Source: Lepiota brunneoincarnata (Eukaryota; Basidiomycota; Agaricomycetes; Agaricales; Agaricaceae). Taken from it: 64,000 nt of DNA. Where the stretch lies: contig JAEBUN010000013.1 in assembly GCA_023014365.1 (NCBI GenBank), forward strand, positions 124,001 through 188,000, in the 5' to 3' direction. Numbering within the stretch: position 1 is the first letter of the stretch; each line of letters begins with the position of its first letter. The notes below the pieces were generated by a model that worked only from the letters and a program-made list of their open reading frames with translations, made no database searches and had not been told where the DNA came from. This document shows positions 23,758 to 35,452 of the stretch, in pieces. The position numbers were made by a program, and so were the translations under genes.

Positions 23758-24530
23758 TGTGCTTCGCGCGGGTAATTCGCGCTCATACGTTGGTGCTGAT
23801 GATCAACATCATCATGCAATTAGGCAGGATCTAGCCCTGGAGATAAACTCATGGGCCGCCCAACAAGCACAGGACGATAAACTCGCATCAGAAGATATAT
23901 GGGGTACATACCAATTGGAATATATATTGTCAGACGCATCAATAGTAAGGCTTTATGGGAGCAATACCCCTAGCTTAGAAGAAAAAGAGAATTATCTGGA
24001 TCTGATAACGAATATGCGACCACAAGCACCTTGATCCGGATTTTTTCCCGTTCATTAGGAACACTACACCCTGCAACATCAGTCCCTGTTGCTTCGCTGC
24101 CACCAACCCGGTGGCAACAGAAGCCAACGAGCTGTGTTGTTTCCCAGCCCTCTGGACGTGTCGAAGGAAATGAAATCAAGCTTTGGTAATTGTTGAAGGC
24201 AGTGAGCTGCACAGGGAGTTATTCGACCGGGGGAGGCATGGCCTATTCATGAGCTGGAACGATGGCGGAGAGCGGGAGAGGAGTTTGGGTTTGGAGCGGT
24301 ATGGGTGTTGGATACAATCCAGGTTGATAAGGAGGGGTGGGGATGGGCAACCTAACTTTCACTGGGGAGTGCTCTTGTTGAACAGCGTAAGGCGTTTGCT
24401 TTGCTTAGCCAATCCGCTCGTTCTCTTGCTGTCTGTCGTAAGACAGCTTCGAGCCGATCACCATTTTGAAGGATGAGCTTGTATTCATCATCGTCGGGAG
24501 CGCTAGGGCAGGTTCTCATATGCACGGAGG
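23758..24530. other. Spacer between segmental copies A and B
   Basis: This 0.77-kb stretch lies between the end of A and the start of B. The only notable structure is a short perfect hairpin at 24098-24116 (7-bp stem TGCCACC/GGTGGCA with a 5-base loop). An open frame at 23645-24034 (129 codons, plus strand) crosses the end of copy A into this spacer; it resembles nothing I know. Confidence 0.4.
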
Positions 24531-24585
24531 CCCTGCCCATCGATGGAGTAGAAAAGCTTGAGAGGCCGATCGCCCACAAAGGAGT
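24531..24585 (+). pseudogene. Unrecognised protein family, copy 3 (3' tip only)
   Basis: Only the last 15 or so codons of the family remain. The stretch encoding SIDGVEKLE(R/S)LI-H matches the ends of the genes at 2858-4240 and 8693-9407, followed by the same T-rich downstream DNA. It marks the left edge of duplicated segment B. Confidence 0.6.
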
Positions 24586-26552
24586 AGTGGCGATGGCCCA
24601 GAATCGTCCGTTTTTTAGCCAGACTACTGGCTGTACTGCTTCTGATAACGATAGCCGGTTGCGAAGACTCGAATTAAGTAGTCTTTTCTTTCGCTTCTTT
24701 GTGTATCTATTCTTTCGGGTACCTGTGTCATCTTGGATCGCCATTTTCTTCTCATCGTGCCTTGGTTCTTTATTAGTACTGAACTCTGAGCCTCTCTATC
24801 TGCTGACTTCCAGTCATGGGGGGAGGGTCATCATGAACATCACCAGTTATCTACTCCTGCCATCTTGGGCAATGATCACAAAATATCGACTACACACTGT
24901 GCTAGCTTTAATAGTTGGCGACCCACCCACGTTCCAATCGTGGGTATCTCCTTGGCCTCATCGAACATGAATCAAAATTCTGCCAAAGTCTCGCGGAACG
25001 CTCAAGCTCTGTTGCTCCACTTGACCCAACACCTGATCCTGCAAGTCCAAGATCAATCAGAAAGTGCGCTCACAACGTTAATTACAGAGCTCACTATTGT
25101 CGTCCCCATAGCTTATGACGCTCGATCTCACGGGTGTGAGTGCATGCCGGTATGTTTTTGTGCCACTTCAAAAGCCACACCACTTGGTTGTGCAACTCCT
25201 TCGGGCACAGGATAATTAATGTTTTGGGAGATCGCACATGGAGCCGTGTATAAGCCTTAGGGTACGCGTTAATGTAGTAGCCCTTACAGGGCATGTCTCA
25301 GCTACAGACAGTGGCGGCCGGTCGGGGCATGGTGAAGCTCTGCCATATGAAGACCAAGATGCTTCTGGAAGACTTCCAGAATCCCGACTATGATCCCCAC
25401 AGCTAAGACCAACTGGCTAAGATCAACGAGTTCTGTGGAGCGAGTACACCTATCTATGCCAGCACAGTGCAAAATGCAGCGCCCGATCGAATTCTCAACG
25501 TGAACTGTGACCTTAGAAGGCCCACCAACCCCGACGATGCAATACGCGAGCCCCGAAGCGCTTAGTAGCCGCCTGAGAGAACAATAGATGCATTTCATAA
25601 CGCCAGAGAAGCAGAGATACATATCATACCGAATGCAACGCCCGACCAATGGGTAAACTCCTCCGGTACGCCTACCAAGGGTGCTGAACAGCTCACGAGG
25701 CCAGGTTCAACCCTACTGCGGTTAGTTCTGGCGCCTCTGCTCTAGCGCCATAGCTTGGTGATCTACCCTGCCGAATCTTGGTTTTAGAGATTTAAAATCC
25801 CGCCAACAAAGCAAACATTGCGGTGTCCGCATAAACTCGGGATGTCGATACCCTAAGCGGCCATTCATATGTGTGAAAGCCTGGGGTGGAATAAGCCGTT
25901 CTGTAATTCGGTTCAGCTGGTGGGAGTGAAGGGTGGGCATGAGGCTGATTTTCGGTTCGTAGGATTTTTAGTTTGGTAGATAAATACACCCTTACTCTTC
26001 ATGGCATTATCTTCTCTTCTTTCAATTAAACTCACCTGTGGTGCTGTTGTTGCATTAACCTGCTCAATACAAGATGGAAGCAAGTGGAGCTGTGTCTCGG
26101 TGAGTGTACTAGGTCAAGTACGAACTTGAAGCGCAGTAGAAGAACATTTCGGTTGTCAAAATGAACGTGAGAAGGGGCGCGTCAAATGGTGTTACTCTGA
26201 AAGTATCAAGTCTGCGAGGAGACAGTGCATCCGAGGCGCTCGACAAGCATATACCTCTGCTTCTTCTTATTCTTACTGGACAGTGGAGAGCGCACTCCGT
26301 ATGCCGTTGATCGCTCAACCGGGATCAACACGCTAGCAGGAAACGAGTAGGCTTGCAAGAATCAGTTCGATGTGCTTCGGTAGTGCCTTCACCAGCAATC
26401 AGGAAATGAGGTTATTAATAATCAACGCTATAGCGCCCATGGGACTCCTGAAGCTCTCCCTTCGAGCGCCATGTCCCAGGCAACTAAAAGGCGGGCACCG
26501 CGACGAGACTGCTTCCAAGGTATCCTGCTGGGACCCGTCTTATCAGCTCAAG
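24586..26552. other. Non-coding flank, copy B
   Basis: Parallel to 9.41-11.69 kb. No gene is recognised; open frames differ from those in copy A. The 3' part should hold the former promoter of the copy B mucin-like gene. Confidence 0.45.
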
Positions 26553-29522
26553 ATGCATCCCCAAGTCTTCATCTCCCAGACTATGGTAGCTGCCGTTGTG
26601 CTATCACTCCTTCCCCTCACCCTCGCAAGCCCCGTCACTCCAACAGGGGGCATCATTCTAGCCCTTCGTCGATACACGCATCCAACACGTGGACCGGGGG
26701 GCCTGTGTTTGGACCCTTCACTTGTTCCGTGTTCTGGCCAGTTCGGGATGCTGCCGTGAGTTTTTCAACGCCTGTTGACGGTTTTAGATGGTCCGTTCAG
26801 CCTGAGCTGTATAACTTGTAGGTCCCGAAGAGATATGTGTCCAAGATGATTTTGGAGCAATATTTTGTCAGAATTACGAGGATGGTGGAAGTGTTGGTGG
26901 TGGTAAGGGCGTGACGTCTACTGAAATACCTACTCTAACAGCTTCTCCCTAGTCCCTGAACCCAAAGCTTGCCAACATTCCATCCTTCATCGCTGGCGCC
27001 ATTGGTTCCCAGAGCCTCAGTCGCCATTGATCCGCCCCTTGGAACAGGTCTTCCAGCTCCAAAAGCCACAGTTGCTGTGAATCCTCCTCCCGCCGTACCG
27101 GTTCCAGTTTCGAGGGCCACAATTGCCGTTAATCCATCCTCTGAAACGATACCCCCGGACACGGAAACCACAATCGGTGTTGATCCAGCCTCTGGCAAAG
27201 CAACTCCCGTTCCGGAAGCGACAGCTACTATTAACCCTCCCCTCCAGCTTCGAGAGCCAGGACTGTCACTGGTCCCTTCCCTCGAACGACACGTTTGATT
27301 CCGGACGTGCCTCAGTCGCCGTTGACTCACCCTCTATATTGCAGCACTGCACTTCCGGCGCCAAAAAGGCCACAGTTGCGTGTCAGTCGCCGTTGACTCA
27401 CCCTCTATTGCACCACTTCCGGCTCCAAAAGCCACAGTTTCTGCGAATCCTTCTTCTGTTGTACCGGTTCCGGCTCCGGGAGCTACCATTGCTGTTAATC
27501 CATCCTCTGTCCCCCCGCTTCCAGGTCCTGGAGCCACGGCTAGTGTTAACTCAGTCTCTGCCTCGTCGCTCCCGGTCCCTGGAGTGACCATTAGTGCAAA
27601 TCCACCGTCTATTTCACCACCCTCGTCTCCAGGAGCTACCGTTGGTGTCAATGCGCCGTCTATCCCACCTGTTCCAGCTTCAGGAGCTACCCTTGGTGCC
27701 AATCCGCCTTCTATTCCACCTCTTTCAGCTTCCACCCCTGCTGCAAATCTGCCCCCTGCCCCGTCACTTTCAGCCCCCACCCTTACAACCAATATACGTT
27801 CTGTCCCGCCTCTTTCGGCCCCGACTTCTCCTGTGAATCTGCCGTCTGTCTCACCGCTTTCAGCTCCCACCCTCACCACCAATTTGCCTGCCATTCTGCC
27901 GCTTTCAACCCCTGCTCTTGGTGGTAATCTCCCGTCTGTCCCACCATTTTCTGTTCCAAGCCTTACCACCAATTTACCTGCCATCCTGTCACTTTCAACC
28001 CCTACTCTTGGTGGTAATCTCCCGTCTGTCCCACCACTTTCTGTTCCTAACCTTACCACCGATTTACCCGCTGTCCTGCCACTTTCAGCCCCCACTCTTG
28101 GTGGCAATCTCCCATCTATCCCACCACTTTCAGCCCCCACTCTTGGTGGCAATCTCCCGTCTGTCCCACCACTTTCTGTTCCTAACCTTACCACCAATTT
28201 GCCCGCCATCCCGTTGCCCTCTATCCCGCCCCCTCAAATCCCAGGATCCGCCCCTCCCGCCGCCCTTGGGACTACAAGGCCCACTGTACCGACCACAAAC
28301 CAAGCCGCGATTCCGCCCCCCACCACAACACCCCCAGTCCCCGAACCCACAATCCCTGCCAGCACACCCCCAGCCACGACCCCCCCAGCCCCCGAAAGGA
28401 CAGGCCCAGTCAACCCGCCCCCTGCGACAGTTCCCCCAGCCCCCGGGACCACGAACTCCATTAATACACACCCTGATTATCACTCAGGTTGCTGATACCA
28501 CAAACCCAGCTGTTATTCCAGTCCCCTACCGCGACACCGCTGGTTCCTGGACCTGCAAGCCCTACCAATCTACCCCAAGCTACGACACCTCCAGCCCCTG
28601 AAATGACAGGCCCAGTTAACCCATCCCCTGCTACAATTCCTCCAGTCTCTGAGACCCGTGAGCCCCACCAATCCCACCCCCTGTTACGACTCCTCAGGTT
28701 CCCGAAACCACAATACCTACGAATCCCTCCCCTACTGCCGCCCCTTCTGTTTCCGAAAATATAACCCCTACAAGTCTACCACAGACCGGTAAGCAAATGC
28801 TTGTCTGACTGATTCCGATGATAATCTGCTGACACTGAATCTACCCAGCCACTGGACCTCAGACAATAGCTGGCGCCTCCACAGTTGGCTCCCGGGTCTA
28901 CCGCCTCACCAACTCCTTCTCCTGGTAATAGTATTACAACGTTTGGTGCCACTGATCCCCAGATCGCCTACAGTGGCCCTGGCTGGACGACTGTCAGCTC
29001 ATCTTGTGCGGATAATGCGAGGCAAACAGATAATTCTGGGGATTCATTCTCTGTCATAATACCCTCTGGTATGCTACCACTTGCAAATTAGGGTATCACA
29101 ATGGCTAATACCGAAGTCGCATAGCTACAAGGATTTATCTTAACATGGACAGAAGTCCAGGTGTGTTGTATGATGTGTATGTCAACAACCAGGTTTTCCG
29201 ATCCCCGCTCAATCCCGAGGGGGAGACCTGTGTCAATAACCCAGTACCAGTTGATCCTGGTGCTACATCAAATGTCAATCTCACTGTCGTAGTCTTGGGT
29301 GTACCTTTGAACGGTAGGCGGCAAGCAGGCGGCTTTTCATGCAAATTGAATACAATCGAGTATGTCATTATGCGAATATCGTTTGACTTCCCTCTAACCA
29401 GTTTTTTTAGGGCTGAGCATACCCCTGGTGGCGGGGGTAGAAGCAATGGTGTGCGCCAACTAAGGCCCTCGTGGTTCGGATTGAGTGCTCTCCTCTTGGC
29501 TAGTTTTGGTCTTATTTATTAA
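26553..29522 (+). pseudogene. Secreted GPI-anchored mucin-like protein, copy B (broken)
   Basis: Duplicate of the gene at 11697-15159 with the same exon plan. The signal peptide from 26553 ends near LTLASPVTP. The first intron is about 26756-26821, followed by a cysteine module and a Pro/Ser/Thr repeat domain. The tail contains NNQVFRSPLNPEGETCVNN and a hydrophobic GPI-type end with its stop at 29520-29522. Relative to copy A there is one extra base just before the first intron (CAGTTCGGG against CAGTCGGG), so the SGCC part of the cysteine module is lost and a stop follows in exon 2. Further shifts occur near 27240 and 28480. The repeat array (27750-28210) is shorter than in copy A. I judge it a pseudogene unless the bases are sequencing errors. 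Confidence 0.65.
27750..28215 (+). repeat. 45-bp coding tandem repeats, copy B
   Basis: Same repeat family as in copy A, with units like NLPSVPPLSVPNLTT and NLPAILSLSTPTLGG. It has fewer units than copy A, so the array lengths diverged after the segmental duplication. Confidence 0.85.
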
Positions 29523-29523
29523 T

Positions 29524-29579
29524 GATGTTGTCACGATGTTAATGTTCTGTCACGATATGAACGTTTTGTCATGATACGG
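29524..29579 (+). repeat. Three imperfect 19-20-bp tandem units beside the DIRS-like element
   Basis: Three consecutive units share a TTGTCACGAT, CTGTCACGAT or TTGTCATGAT core. Copy A has only one unit at the same place (about 15160-15180). The extra units lie directly next to the element's left end. Confidence 0.6.
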
Positions 29580-29603
29580 GGCACCTGGCAAGGCATCGGG
29601 CCA

Positions 29604-29620
29604 GGTGCTGATTCTTGCGC
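29604..29620 (+). repeat. Left inverted terminal repeat of the DIRS-like element
   Basis: GGTGCTGATTCTTGCGC; 14 of 17 positions match the reverse complement of 34936-34952. Confidence 0.65.
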
Positions 29621-30916
29621 GAGGGCAGACATGTGACGTGGTCACAACTACAGGGGCACTCCCCCCCTTCACTCCTACTCCCACCTCGCTACCCGTTTTC
29701 GATTTCACACGTACACCACACACTAGCCAGCGCCCTTTTCAAAAAACATCATGCCGAGACAACCTCGACCTTTTACTCAGCACGTGAGCGCAATGCCCAA
29801 ATGAGACCTGGTTTCCCTAGCTCACCGACTCCAACTTGACCAACAGCTCACCAACAATGGCACTGTCATCCAACTTCGCAATGCCATTAACCAGCACCTA
29901 CAAACACACCCAGAATTTGCACAAGACCCAACATATCAGGGTCTATACCCAATACACAACAGAACTTGCCAAGTCTCTGTTCCTGGCCCCTACAGACCTA
30001 GAACTTGCTCCCCATCAACTGAATCAGAATGGCCCACATGGAATGGTATTCAATCATCACCTAGAACATCACTACCACCATCACCATCACCACCACCACC
30101 ATCGTCACCACCAAGAACACCAAACTGACCTCTCCAACCACCCTCCGTCAACCCTCCTCCCCAGCCTCTCAACAGCTGGAATCAAAACTTTATCAACGAT
30201 CAGAACCCCCCAAACATACCATCTCCACTGAATACCCCCCAACCACAATGAAATACCCCACAGCCACATCCTGAATACTCCCTGAGCACAAGAGAATACA
30301 CAACAACAACAGATACACGTAGCCCAACCACAACAAAACTGCAGTAAGTCCTCTTTTCAACCCCCCCCCCCCTCCCCTCCTCCCATCCTTCCTTGTGCAT
30401 CATCATTTTTGATGGCCAAACCTTTACAAACCTGACCGAATTCCTTTCCTGAGTTCATATATTCATGATGCTTCATGGGCCTTACATACCCAAATACCTA
30501 TGGGTACATACACACCAGTCTCCCCAATCATTAGGGGTTGACACATATAACCATCATGTTCACCCTTTTATTCACTATTGGTCTATGCACCAAAGTCCCA
30601 AATGGTTCAAGACCTACTTCTACTGGTCCCCATACCTTGATTATATGGGCCCCCCCCCCTTTTTTATTTTTATTTTTATTTTTATTTTTATTTATATACC
30701 CAGAGCCTAAAAGGTGATACAGCCTATGGGATTATTCATACTATGATTCAAATGGCCTAATAATCCCTTCCCTGTACCTTCTTGTTGTCCTGCCACATTA
30801 ATGTGGACCAGATACTTTCAATGTCATGATTGTTTACCTCTACAAACTATTATCCTAAATTATAAATGAAAGAACTCACCAAACCAACATGACAGACCAC
30901 CTCGTCATGGACCCCT

Positions 30917-31549
30917 TTGCCCAAGAGGGTCATACCAAGAACCCCCCACAGATGCTACCACAAAAGAGACGTCCCTGCATTATCTCAGGCTTCATGGGGA
31001 AGGCCTCTCCCTTTATCATCCCAGAAACTATATGGGCCAAAATACGAAAAGGCTGGAATGAAACATCTTTCCCTAACATACCTCACCAACAAGAACTGTA
31101 CCCCTGGTTGTGACCCTATATCCACCAATCCCGAATATACAGTCAACAATAACACTGGTGTCCTCCTATCTGTAGATAAACCATTGAATGACATGAATGA
31201 ACATAGACTTTCATTTGATGAATGGCACCAGGCTTGGCCCCATCTTTTAGATCTCCTCCATTTATACATCCCAGACATCCATACAGCCTGGAGCCAGCAC
31301 TTCCAGCAAATTTTAACCACCTCAGACCATGCTGCCAAATGGGACTCTTGGCGAGAATATGACATCACTGTCAGAAGGCAGTCCATCATCCTCCCAATTG
31401 ATCCCACCCTCTTCCATTGCAAGATCTGGGACGATGTCACTTCCAAAACCCTAACTCATCAAGCATTACAAATCATTCAAAATGATCTAGTAAATAAGTC
31501 CACCCCCCAAAGAGGCTCACCATCAAAATATACCCCTTATATAACTTGA
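30917..31549 (+). CDS. Gag-like protein of the DIRS-like element
   Basis: Open frame of about 210 codons upstream of the reverse transcriptase. The stretch around LSFDEWHQAWPHLLDLLHL and the following YDITVRRQS resembles the gag-like ORF usual in fungal DIRS-type elements, where a W-x-x-YDIxVRR pattern precedes a zinc-binding region. A cysteine/histidine-rich stretch (PHHCFLCRD) follows in another frame near 31585, suggesting a frameshift. Upstream, at 29836-30231, another frame encodes a run of histidines from CAC/CAT repeats that may be low-complexity only. The first 12-14 residues are not certain. Confidence 0.5.
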   Translation: MPKRVIPRTPHRCYHKRDVPALSQASWGRPLPLSSQKLYGPKYEKAGMKHLSLTYLTNKNCTPGCDPISTNPEYTVNNNTGVLLSVDKPLNDMNEHRLSFDEWHQAWPHLLDLLHLYIPDIHTAWSQHFQQILTTSDHAAKWDSWREYDITVRRQSIILPIDPTLFHCKIWDDVTSKTLTHQALQIIQNDLVNKSTPQRGSPSKYTPYIT

Positions 31550-31856
31550 AGTGATCCATCTACACAATTTCCACAAACAAATTGGAAGTCTCCACACCAT
31601 TGTTTTCTCTGCAGGGACCTGAAATCATGCATCATGACAATGTACAGCTACCATGCTCATCTCCAGAAAACCATTGGTCCTCCAAATGGGACCCGATGGA
31701 AAATGCCAAGATTCCAAAGGAAAAACATATTGTTTTTCATGGAATGGTGTCTCAGGATGCTGAGGTGGATGTAATTGCATCTGAGGAGATCACAGATGCA
31801 GCCTCTGTCAAGGACCTCGACATGGAGCACAATCGTGCAACCTCATCTGATTTCTT

Positions 31857-33499
31857 ACTGATTTCAACCCCACTTCATGCATATGCCTGGGAGAGAGAAC
31901 TTTGTACAGCAAACCTGTTCCATATCTTTTCCGACGTACCATATAGTATCTCACACGGTTTTGACATGGGAGTCCAATCAAAAATACTACATACCTTTAC
32001 TTCCACTTAATCATGCATCAGCCTGCAACAATCCCCAAGTAATTGAAAATCACCTCAAAAAAGAGCTTCAGGCAGGCCACTACACAGGACCCTTCTCTCG
32101 TTCATGGCTCGAGCTAATCATTGGTCCCTTCCATACCTCTCCTTTTGGAACCATACCTAAATCCAACTCAACTGAAGAGTTCTGCATAATCCAAGACCTA
32201 CCCTATCCATGAGATGACCCATCTCATACTTCAGTCAATGCCAAGATCAACCCTGACCAATTCCCATGTGACTGGGGAACCTTCTACCAGATATATGAGA
32301 TTGTTTGCGATGCCCCTCCCAATTCCCAGGCTGCCACAATGGACATTGATGCTACCTTCCACTGCTGTCCCATCACCCCTGAACAATAGCCACACTTCAT
32401 AACCCAATGGAACAATCTCTTCTACATTGATCATAATGCCCCTTTTGGGGTGTCCAGCTCAGGAGAAATTTTTGGCCACCTAGCAGATGCCATGACAGCC
32501 CTAATCAGGCACTACACAAATTCACCTTGTAAGAACTGGGTAGATGACTTTGTCCTCTTTCACTTTCCCCTCCCAACAACAAACTCAGAAGAACCCCCAC
32601 ATTACAAATATGACCTCACCACCATCTATCAATTGGCAGAAACCCTGGGATGGCCCTGGAAACCATCCAAAACACATCCTTTCAATGCCCAATTCAAGTA
32701 CCTTGGGCTCATATGGGATCTCGATGCCAAGACCATAGAAATTCTGGAACATAAGAAAAACAAATATATACAGAAGCTGTCACCATGGCAGGTACCAAAA
32801 CCCTGCTCACAAAAAGAGACTGAATCCATCCTTGGCACTTTAGTCCACTGCTCACTAGCCCTTCCTGATGGCTGATCTTGCCTACCTGCCATATCTCATT
32901 TTGCAGCTTCCTTTAATGGAAAATCATGCTTCTCAAGGCGGACCCCAAATTCAACCATTACCCATGATATCCAATGGTGGATAACTCATTTGCAGTACCC
33001 CTTTTGTGGTTCACCAATACTCACACCACCCCTACTGTCCAGTACCAAATTTTGGGTAGACACATCCACCTCCTGGGGTATTGGTATGATCCTAGATAAA
33101 GAATGGGACTCCTGGAAGCTAGCTGAGGGATGGGACAAACATCCTGCCTGGAAAATCAGATGGGCTGAGATCATTGCAATTGAATGTGGCCTCAGATTAG
33201 CAGTCCACAGAGGCTACTCGAATTTGCACCTTACTGTCAAATCAGATAATACTGGTGTCATAGGGGCAATTCAAGGTGGGAAATCCAAGAACCTGGAACA
33301 CAATCTAGTCTTACAACAAATCACCACACTCCTCCATACATATGCACTATGGATCTCACCCCTTTACATTCCTTCCAATTCTAACTTAGCAGATAAACCC
33401 TCCCAAGGAATCCCTATCAACCAACTCACTTGTTCATCAGATACCTTTTCCCTCCCTGACATTTTAACACCCTTTTTAATACCCCAACCACTTCTATAA
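31857..33499 (+). pseudogene. Reverse transcriptase / RNase H of the DIRS-like element (broken)
   Basis: Several frames join into a DIRS-type RT-RNase H protein. Visible motifs are TPLHAYAWE near the start, YTGPFSRSWLELIIGPF and GTIPKS, the first RT aspartate in MDIDATFHCCPI, NAPFGVSSSGEIFG, the (Y/W)xDD box as NWVDDFVLF (near 32540), and FKYLGLIWD. RNase H appears as WVDTSTSWGIG, AEIIAIECGL and VKSDNTGVIGAI, with SPLYIPSNSNLADKPSQG at the end. Breaks include TGA near 32210 and 32873 and TAG near 32387; the TGAs stand where related elements have Arg codons. A frame change lies near 31990. It is inactive. Confidence 0.75.
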
Positions 33500-33744
33500 A
33501 ATTTGTGTCCTCTCACAATAACAGATTACCTAATCATATACCTGAGAAAACTAAAAACACTCACACCAACTCAATACCTCGAACCAAGCACCAAATGCCA
33601 ACATGTCAGACACCCCGAAACACAATACCTATTGCCTGTCTCACACATACCCCTAGGTGACTTGAACCCTTATCTCCTACACAATTAACCCCCTCCACAC
33701 AACATAAAATTAACCTAGCACTACAACACAGCTGGGCCTCATCC

Positions 33745-34650
33745 ATGCTCAAAACATACATGTCAACAATACAACAATTCCTTAAATTTTGCGACAGGGA
33801 AAACATCCCACAACAACAATGCATCCCATTCCTGGAAATCCTATTATGTGCCTTTGCAGCAGATGGAATCGGACACACATCTGGCAACACAGCTCAGAAA
33901 AAGATTGGAGCTATCAAAGCATGGCATTTAGCTAACAACTGGACATGGCATGGGAGCCATAGACTGTCATACATCATAACCAGCGTACACAACCTCACAC
34001 CCCTCAGCTCAGTCCGACAAAAACAACCCCCCATTACCAAACAAGCAATTGAAACCTTATCAACTTTCCTCAACCCTAACGACCCTTTTGATGTCGCTGT
34101 AATGGCATGCACATGCACAGCCTTCTGGGGACAATGCTGCCTTGGAAAACTACTGCCAACATCCACCCATGACCTTTCCACCTCCACTCATCCAAACCAA
34201 TCCTCTTTGTGACACTCCACTTGCAACCACACCACTTGGGTCCTCTGTCTACCAGCCACCAAAACACACCATCATGGAGAAGACATTGCCCTCATTCATC
34301 AACAAGGGGTTTCCAGCCCCATTCATACCCTCTACAGACACCTCCAACTGAACAAACTGTCCAGGAACACCCTGCTCTTCACATACAAGTCAAACGATAA
34401 AATACAGGCCCTCACAAAAAGGTCCTTCCTGACGAGATGCAACAAAATATGGAGTAGAATAGGCCAACCCAATATCATGGGACATTCCTTCAGGATCAGA
34501 GAGACAACACAATTTTTACTTGCTGGGGTACCCCCAGACATTGTCAAGACCATGGGTCGCTGGTCATCAGATGCTTTCCTCCATTACTGGCATTCAACTG
34601 AAGACATCACATCACTATACGCCACAAACACCACTACCAATCCTCCACCC
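33745..34650 (+). pseudogene. Tyrosine recombinase of the DIRS-like element (broken)
   Basis: The N-terminal core-binding part starts near MLKTYMSTIQQFLKFCDREN. The catalytic part shows AFWGQCCLGKLLP, where related recombinases carry an arginine in the GQxRLGEL stretch. Here that position is Cys (TGC, a C-to-T change from CGC). The C-terminal box GHSFRIRETTQF provides HxxR, followed by MGRWSSDAFLHYW with the candidate nucleophilic Tyr. A TGA at about 34210 interrupts the frame. This enzyme would join the circular DNA intermediate into the genome; the copy here looks dead. Confidence 0.7.
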
Positions 34651-34935
34651 AAAACCCCAGGCATGAACAGACACACCAACTGCTCTCAGGGGTGAGTATG
34701 CCTTGTCAGCACCACATTGGCTGGGCAGTTGTGTGGGTGACCCAACCGCGCTCCCTCCTTGGCCTCACCACCTGGGGTCTCCTCAGCTTTCCTCAAGCCA
34801 CATCCCCCTTCATCCCAACCTTGCTCAGTACTGAGCCCCAACAAGTATCTTCATACGCCTTCTTTATGAACAAATAATTTGTTACCATCCCCAATCTAAG
34901 AATGTCTATCTTATATGTTATCTGGATCCCTCACA

Positions 34936-34952
34936 GTGCAAGAATTAGCATC
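34936..34952 (-). repeat. Right inverted terminal repeat of the DIRS-like element
   Basis: Reverse complement of the left end at 29604-29620 with three mismatches. Host DNA matching copy A resumes within a few bases (TTTGTCTAGTTCTT at about 34960). Confidence 0.65.
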
Positions 34953-35452
34953 TTACCTCTTTGTCTAGTTCTTGGAGTGTATCTGTACATTCCAACAATA
35001 TTAATGTTTGACTGCCATCCTTACTGACTACATCCTGTGAGATTGATTGAGTCTTCCATTTATTTCCTGGGATCTGGAAAAGCAAGTGGAAGTGGTCATA
35101 ATGAAGCCTATATGGGTTACAAGTAGTCTAAAAGTCAAAGTTGCAACATAAATTGATATGCATGGTCTCTGTGGCGAGGGAGTAAGTTCCTGTCACAATG
35201 TCACTACATGTCACGCTAAGTGGTATGTATACTGGTTACACATAAGGTGCTCAAAAGTCGAAGGACCCTTAGAAAAAAAGCTTTAGATCAACAAATAACA
35301 GGCATTAGCTAGATGCTTGCTATGCTCATGTCTGTCTAATGTCCTAACTAGACCCTTGGTGAGTACCCATAACCTGTCCAGGGGTCAAGGTAGCTTTCCC
35401 GAGGCTATGATCACTGGTGTCAATCAAGTGTTTGTGCAACAGGTTCACAAGC

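Larger units (their letters stand above)
29581..34962 (+). mobile_element. DIRS-like tyrosine-recombinase retrotransposon, degenerate
   Basis: About 5.4 kb absent from the matching site in copy A. It encodes, in order, a gag-like region, reverse transcriptase with RNase H, and a tyrosine recombinase instead of an integrase, which defines the DIRS order. Inverted ends are visible: GGTGCTGATTCTTGCGC (29604-29620) pairs with GTGCAAGAATTAGCATC (34936-34952). The left edge also has a perfect 9-bp hairpin, GCACCTGGC (29581-29589) with GCCAGGTGC (29600-29608). I did not find the internal complementary region expected for a full DIRS element. Coding parts carry stops, several of the CGA-to-TGA kind. 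It contains a C-run near 30360 and a (TTTTTA)n tract at about 30659-30695. No target duplication is expected for this class. Confidence 0.8.

Noticed and set aside
24098..24116. Perfect 7-bp hairpin considered as a terminator or element end
   Set aside because: Short hairpins are common by chance, there is no T-run or repeat partner, and no transposon end lies there.
27334..28209. Minus-strand open frame (291 codons) opposite the copy B repeats
   Set aside because: Same antisense-shadow explanation as in copy A.
29836..30231. Histidine-run open frame near the left end of the DIRS-like element
   Set aside because: The run comes from a CAC/CAT low-complexity tract; no conserved context was seen, so it is not called as a protein.
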